From: Cellvibrio zantedeschiae
Lineage (GTDB): Bacteria > Pseudomonadota > Gammaproteobacteria > Pseudomonadales > Cellvibrionaceae
Assembly (NCBI RefSeq): GCF_014652535.1
Contig: NZ_BMYZ01000001.1
Coordinates: 1,798,001-1,862,000, forward strand
Reading direction: 5' to 3'
Length of the DNA: 64,000 bases
Below are positions 60,242 through 64,000 of the stretch, one piece after another. The notes under the pieces were generated by a model. The model saw nothing but the letters and a program-made list of their open reading frames with translations, ran no database searches and was not told the DNA's origin. Position 1 is the first letter of the stretch. Each line of letters opens with the position of its first letter. Both the position numbers and the translations under genes were made by a program.

Positions 60242-60623
60242 GAATCTGCTCCGCTGATCACTTCAAAAAGTTAGCAATATCAAAATAATTTGATTAAAAT
60301 TTAGTTTCGCTTGATAAACGTTCAAGTGAAAAATAAATATTTATAATTTCTAAAAATTTTCATCAATTGGCTCAAGTATTTTATATTGCTACGCACCGTC
60401 AAATCAGTTAGACGCTTAACATTAGTAAACCTATATTTTTTGTTAACATTTTTTTATTACATACAGCGTCAGCGCAGCATAAACACATGAAATTTTTCCT
60501 GAAAAAGTAATAAAAACTATTGATAGTTTTTGTTTCATCAACCTAGAATCAAATCGCCTTTTTTGCAATCCCAAGTGATTTCAAAAATGCATTTCGTAAG
60601 TTAATTTTTTTCAGGAGATTTTT
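60242..60623. other. AT-rich intergenic region, no gene seen
   Basis: About 380 bp, strongly AT-rich, before the Gly/Thr-rich protein gene. The start of the protein is preceded by AGGAG, but I could not pick a clear promoter. Confidence 0.4.
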
Positions 60624-60947
60624 ATGAAAAAGCTATCATTAATTCTTGCAGGTGTTTTAACGGCTTCTATGGCTATCGCACAAACCGGAACAGGTAGTGG
60701 CAACACCAACAAAGGTACTACAGGCGCGAGTGGAACCAACAAAAGCTGGTCTTCATCCTCATCGTCGCGCGGCAACATGAACGACGGTACTAACGGCACT
60801 CGAAACGGAACTAACGGCAGCGGTAACACAGGAAGTGGCAGCGGAACTGGTACAGGAACTGGAACCGGATCTGGCACTAATGGCTCAGGCTCTGGCAGTG
60901 GTGGTAACGGCACTACCGGAACTGGCACAGGAACCCAAGGTAGATAA
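60624..60947 (+). CDS. Exported Gly/Thr/Ser/Asn-rich repeat protein
   Basis: A 107-residue protein with a signal peptide ending near AIA-QT (residue 20). The rest is almost only Gly, Thr, Ser, Asn and Lys, with short repeats such as GTGTGTGTGSG, and a WSSSSSS stretch. It is probably an unstructured exported protein, or a surface or adhesive peptide. The reverse strand has a Pro/Val-rich ORF, the mirror of the Gly/Thr codons, which is a shadow. AGGAG precedes the ATG. Not a recognised family. Confidence 0.6.
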   Translation: MKKLSLILAGVLTASMAIAQTGTGSGNTNKGTTGASGTNKSWSSSSSSRGNMNDGTNGTRNGTNGSGNTGSGSGTGTGTGTGSGTNGSGSGSGGNGTTGTGTGTQGR

Positions 60948-60973
60948 TGTGAACTTTCATTTACAATTAAAAT

Positions 60974-61004
60974 AAAAGGCCCTTTCTTGGGGCCTTGTTG
61001 TTTT
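60974..61004 (+). terminator. Intrinsic terminator after the Gly/Thr-rich gene
   Basis: AAGGCCC and GGGCCTT arms with a 7-nt loop and a T-rich tail. Confidence 0.82.
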
Positions 61005-61120
61005 GAAAATTTATTACAACCACAACATATATTCTCGCATTATGATAGGCTCTCCTCGTAAGTTGCACGCCCCACAATAATTAATTAGCTTGCACACCAA
61101 ATCAATTCACGGAACTGACA

Positions 61121-62029
61121 ATGATTTCTCTAACCCATATAAAAAGCCTGCTATTGGCGCCCTCCTCTTTACCCAATCGCCATGCACATTTAAGTGCGGC
61201 AAGTGGTTTGGTGCAGGTTGGGCCCTGGTTATATGTTGTGGCCGATGACGAATTGCATTTGGGTAAGTTTTCATTAGCAAACAATGATGTCGGCGAATTA
61301 TTCCGCTGTTTCGATGGCGAACTACCGATGGATAAGGAAGAGCGCAAGGCAGCTAAACCCGATATTGAGGTACTGACATTAATTCCGGCTTTTAACACAT
61401 CACCGCACGCTTTATTAGCCTTGGGGTCTGGTTCAAAAAAAAATCGCCACCGTGGCGCAATAATTCCGCTTGATCACAGCGGCAATATTTTAGGCCCAGC
61501 GAATATCATTGAGCTTTCCAATTTTTATGAATTTCTTAAAAAAGAAATAGGAAAGCTAAATATTGAAGGTGCCGCTATTGTTCAGGACGACATTTTACTT
61601 TTTCAGCGCGGTAACAAAAAAAATGAACTCAACGCCAGTATTCGCCTCAAGCTTGAAGATTTTTATCGTGCAATTCAGGAACCTAACTACGAACCATGCA
61701 TTCGCATAACTCCTTATGATTTAGGTGAGATCGATCAAGTGCCACTGTGTTTCACCGATGCTACTTCACTACCCAGCGGCGACATTATTTTTACCGCAAG
61801 CGCAGAAAACACGTCCGACTCATACCTTGATGGTGCCTGCATGGGTTCCGCTGTCGGAGTTATCGACCCCAAGGGAAAGCTCAGCCTACTGGAGCCTGTA
61901 AATAAAAAAGTCAAACTGGAAGGTATAGAAGCCACTACAAATGGCTCGGCTATAGAACTCTTGCTCGTAAGCGATGCCGATGACGCGACACTCCCGGCAC
62001 AGCTTTATTCCGCACGTATTAATTCTTAA
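61121..62029 (+). CDS. Propeller-like protein of unknown function (perhaps DUF6929)
   Basis: A 302-residue cytoplasmic-looking protein (no signal peptide). Repeated segments VGPWLYVVADDELHLGKFSL, ALLALGSGSKKNRHRGAIIPLD, ALIPHL-like loops and TDATSLPSGDIIFTASAENT, KVKLEGIEATTNGSAIELLLVSDADD suggest a beta-propeller or esterase-like fold. I think of DUF6929, but am not sure of the name. It starts 172 bp downstream of the Gly/Thr-rich gene. Confidence 0.6.
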   Translation: MISLTHIKSLLLAPSSLPNRHAHLSAASGLVQVGPWLYVVADDELHLGKFSLANNDVGELFRCFDGELPMDKEERKAAKPDIEVLTLIPAFNTSPHALLALGSGSKKNRHRGAIIPLDHSGNILGPANIIELSNFYEFLKKEIGKLNIEGAAIVQDDILLFQRGNKKNELNASIRLKLEDFYRAIQEPNYEPCIRITPYDLGEIDQVPLCFTDATSLPSGDIIFTASAENTSDSYLDGACMGSAVGVIDPKGKLSLLEPVNKKVKLEGIEATTNGSAIELLLVSDADDATLPAQLYSARINS

Positions 62030-62050
62030 TGGAACCTATGAGGACATAAA

Positions 62051-62506
62051 ATGAAATCTGTAATTGTTAAAGCAACGGTGATTTGTGGAACCCTGGATAT
62101 TCTTTACGCCATAGTTATGGCAATTCTGGGCGGCGGCACAGCCTTGGGGGTTTTGCATTCTGTTGCGTCCGGTCCTTTTGGTGCAAGTATAAAATCCTGG
62201 GGCTGGGCGGGCGGATTAGTTGGGCTTGGAGTGCACTTTACAATCATGCTGGTAATGGTTGCAGCTTTTGTATTTATTGTTAAATCCGTTCGAATCCTTT
62301 CATCCATAAACACGTTTGTATTAGGCACCATTTATGGATGCTTACTTTACTTTGTTATGTATTGGGTTGTATTAAGCTTGCGTTGGCCGAGTGCATTTCC
62401 ACAAACAGATCCAATGCAAATTATTAAAGCACTTATACCCCATATTTTTCTCGTAGGGATTCCGTTGGCATTCATTGCCAAGCAGCAAAAAAATAGACAA
62501 ATTTAG
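62051..62506 (+). CDS. Four-helix membrane protein of unknown function
   Basis: A 151-residue protein with about four hydrophobic helices (residues 8-30, 60-82, 88-112, 130-148). Polar loops between. No family recognised; it resembles small bacterial membrane proteins with a conserved first helix GTLDILYAIVMAILGGG. The ATG at 62051 follows ATGAGGAC with a 6-bp gap. Adjacent on the same strand to a small soluble gene. Confidence 0.6.
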   Translation: MKSVIVKATVICGTLDILYAIVMAILGGGTALGVLHSVASGPFGASIKSWGWAGGLVGLGVHFTIMLVMVAAFVFIVKSVRILSSINTFVLGTIYGCLLYFVMYWVVLSLRWPSAFPQTDPMQIIKALIPHIFLVGIPLAFIAKQQKNRQI

Positions 62507-62516
62507 GAAAACAATC

Positions 62517-62738
62517 ATGACCGAAAAGTTAAATGACGAAGCATTACAAGCCTTAAAAATCGCATTCACTTATATGCCTAAAGCAATTGAAGTAAATAAA
62601 TATGAGTACGGTGACCGCTACCAAACTGTACTTGAGCATATTGAAACCGTAAGAGAAGTATTACTTCTCAATGACGTAGACCCCGAAGAAGTTTATGGTG
62701 AAATTAATCCTGATAGCACACCTAATTCATCTTATTAG
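62517..62738 (+). CDS. Small acidic protein of unknown function
   Basis: A 73-residue protein starting MTEKLNDEALQALKIAFTYMPKA. The ATG at 62517 has TTTAGGAA upstream, and an in-frame earlier start lies inside the previous gene. It is helical and acidic (ETVREVLLLNDVDPEEVYGEINPD). No family recognised. It sits 10 bp after the four-helix protein gene. Confidence 0.5.
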   Translation: MTEKLNDEALQALKIAFTYMPKAIEVNKYEYGDRYQTVLEHIETVREVLLLNDVDPEEVYGEINPDSTPNSSY

Positions 62739-62756
62739 TGATGAGTATATTAAACG

Positions 62757-63113
62757 ATGAATATCAAAGAGCTTTCAGAAAAAACGCATCTATCTGCGCA
62801 CACGCTAAGATATTATGAAAAGATTGGTATTCTGCCGAATATTCAAAAGAATAGCAGCGGACATAGATTTTATTCAGCAAGCGATCTGGAATGGATAAGT
62901 TTTGTTATTAAACTGAAAGAGACTGGAATGCCGCTGGAGGAAATTATTACTTATGCCCGCCTTCGTGAACAAGGCGATGCCACTTCTGCTGAACGTATGC
63001 AATTATTAATTAAGCACAGGGAAGTATTGGAGGCAGCCATTGCTCGGCAAACAAATTATCTAGCGGCGCTAGACGCAAAAATTAATTTTTATCGCAACAA
63101 AATTAACGCTTGA
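62757..63113 (+). CDS. MerR family transcriptional regulator
   Basis: A 118-residue protein with the MerR winged helix: MNIKELSEKTHLSAHTLRYYEKIGIL and GHRFYSASDLEWISFVIKLKETGMPLEEI, then a dimerisation coiled coil. No metal-binding Cys near the C-terminus, so it is of the non-metal class. The CMD-like gene downstream is a common partner of such regulators and is probably its target. Confidence 0.9.
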   Translation: MNIKELSEKTHLSAHTLRYYEKIGILPNIQKNSSGHRFYSASDLEWISFVIKLKETGMPLEEIITYARLREQGDATSAERMQLLIKHREVLEAAIARQTNYLAALDAKINFYRNKINA

Positions 63114-63171
63114 CTTAGACCTAACTCTAACACTTAAGCTCGCCCCACATTCACAGTAATGAGGGAAGACC

Positions 63172-63543
63172 ATGACTCAATCACGCTACGAAACTGGCTT
63201 ACAAAAGCTCAACCAAATTGACGGTTTAGCAGGCACAAAGGTTATTGAAAGCCTGCAAGATATTTGCCCCGACTTAGCCAAGTTCACCATCGAATTTCCC
63301 TTTGGCGATATTTATTCGCGGCCCGGCCTGGATCTTAAATCCCGCGAAATAGCAACTGTGGCCGCTCTCACAGCCTTAGGCAATTGTGCACCGCAACTTA
63401 AGGTCCACCTTCAGGCAGCGCTAAACGTAGGATGCACAGAAGATGAACTTAAAGAGGTTATTCTACAAATGGCTGTCTATGCAGGTTTTCCCGCCGCCCT
63501 GAATGGCATGCTCGCCTTTAAGGAAGTATTAAAAAGAAACTAA
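63172..63543 (+). CDS. Carboxymuconolactone decarboxylase-family (AhpD-like) protein
   Basis: A 123-residue protein with the CMD fold: EIATVAALTALGNCAPQLKVHLQAALNVGCTEDELKEVILQMAVYAGFPAALN. One Cys in GNCAP and another in VGCTEDE; the usual AhpD CxxC pair is absent. The protein would be cytoplasmic, perhaps a decarboxylase or a hydroperoxide-detoxifying helper. It starts 58 bp after the MerR gene and is probably regulated by it. Confidence 0.85.
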   Translation: MTQSRYETGLQKLNQIDGLAGTKVIESLQDICPDLAKFTIEFPFGDIYSRPGLDLKSREIATVAALTALGNCAPQLKVHLQAALNVGCTEDELKEVILQMAVYAGFPAALNGMLAFKEVLKRN

Positions 63544-63640
63544 TAAACGAAGGTTCAGTGTTCGCCTAAGACCACATTCGCAAAAGCAATCTAAATATCT
63601 TGTTTAACGACAGGATGAAGCTATGGCATCATAGTAAATA

Positions 63641-64000
63641 TTGCGTTACTTACGCATTAAGCTTCTGTTTGCGCAGTTGGAGCATCCGAATATTCGCACC
63701 CTATCGAAAGAAAACATAAGAGGCTACTTTGGGTTCTTTACATCCAATGTAGCCCTTTGTGCCCTACTCTTTTGCATCTGCCTCTTATCACCCGGCGTGC
63801 ACGCCGAGCAAACGGATCCTATAGTTGTTCGTTACCCTGCATCTGATTCAAACCCCTATTACTACAAACGCGTAAAATATTTCGTAGAAATACTTGAATT
63901 AGCTCTATCCAAATCAAACCACAAATATCAGTTAGAAAAAGTTTCGTTGCCGTTTATGAACGAAAGCCGTTCCAAGACCAACCTTATGACTAATGTTTAT
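63641..64000 (+). CDS. Periplasmic substrate-binding-like protein, 5' part (3' end outside window)
   Basis: The frame is open to the window end. A hydrophobic signal (NVALCALLFCICLLSPGVHA) is followed by EQTDPIVVRYPASDSNPYYYKRVKYFVEILELALSKSNHKYQLEK, which resembles a transporter-type or solute-binding domain (the Pro-Asp-Ser segment and YFVEILELAL are typical). No ATG fits; the start could be TTG at 63641 or at 63677, or the annotation could be wrong. Ribosome site not clear. Confidence 0.5.
   Translation, partial: MRYLRIKLLFAQLEHPNIRTLSKENIRGYFGFFTSNVALCALLFCICLLSPGVHAEQTDPIVVRYPASDSNPYYYKRVKYFVEILELALSKSNHKYQLEKVSLPFMNESRSKTNLMTNVY

Noticed and set aside
60611-60928. Minus-strand Pro/Val-rich ORF
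   Set aside because: It is the mirror of the Gly/Thr codons of the plus-strand protein gene, which has a signal peptide and ribosome site.

Overview
The window reads as a chromosome segment of a Gram-negative gammaproteobacterium. My best guess is a member of the Cellvibrionaceae (Cellvibrio-like) or a near relative. This rests on the mid-40s GC impression, the large TonB-dependent receptor, the many exported proteins, a Pseudomonas-type class Ia NrdB with an N-terminal extension, and a trehalose/glycogen/NHEJ stress island that resembles the one I remember from Pseudomonas aeruginosa. No rRNA or tRNA gene was seen, so the taxon is inference.

Layout. (1) 1-15.7 kb: a plus-strand envelope and redox region. 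It holds a DsbD-like C-terminus, a thioredoxin-fold protein, an SMP-30-type lactonase, a Tat-exported dienelactone hydrolase, a cysteine-less rhodanese, two small membrane proteins, a cytochrome c lipoprotein, a TonB receptor, two tandem copies of a three-gene unit (DUF6152 protein, exported protein A, exported protein B), a cytochrome c'-type protein and a cytochrome b561-type protein. Almost every product is exported or membrane-bound. The function of the whole is unknown to me; an uptake and periplasmic oxidation pathway is a reasonable guess.

(2) 15.8-25.6 kb: a minus-strand block with a small membrane protein, a stress-type short-chain dehydrogenase, a frameshifted Fpg/Nei DNA glycosylase, TreS fused to a maltokinase-like domain, LigD, Ku and two small proteins. 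(3) 26-38 kb: DUF4142 protein, Rho_N-like basic protein, MscS channel, then glgA-treZ-treY-(DUF2934)-glgX. Together these make and remodel glycogen and trehalose beside bacterial end-joining repair, which fits desiccation or osmotic stress survival. The TreS-linked kinase domain has lost both key aspartates, and no glgE lies in the window.

(4) 37.6-51 kb: a run of small stress-type genes (DUF3185, DUF883, BON, PRC-barrel, hemerythrin, lmo0937-like, CsbD-like) around a CHASE3-PAS hybrid histidine kinase, a REC-PAS response regulator and a Crp/Fnr-type regulator. A 14-bp inverted repeat, GTRYG-N4-CRYAC, recurs 58-125 bp upstream of many of these genes and of the MscS and metallopeptidase genes. 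It suggests a shared operator. (5) 51-52.8 kb: nrdB with a DnaA box, two NrdR boxes spaced 31 bp apart and a matching promoter.

(6) 53-58.5 kb: an AT-rich accessory stretch of plus-strand genes (P-loop ATPase, three membrane or exported proteins, TPR lipoprotein, HAD phosphatase). Nearly every intergenic gap in it is filled by a mosaic palindromic repeat whose hairpins often carry GGA in the loop. (7) 59-64 kb: YpfJ-type zinc metallopeptidase, a Gly/Thr/Ser-rich exported protein, several small genes, a MerR regulator with a carboxymuconolactone-decarboxylase-like protein, and the start of a periplasmic binding-protein-like gene cut by the window edge.
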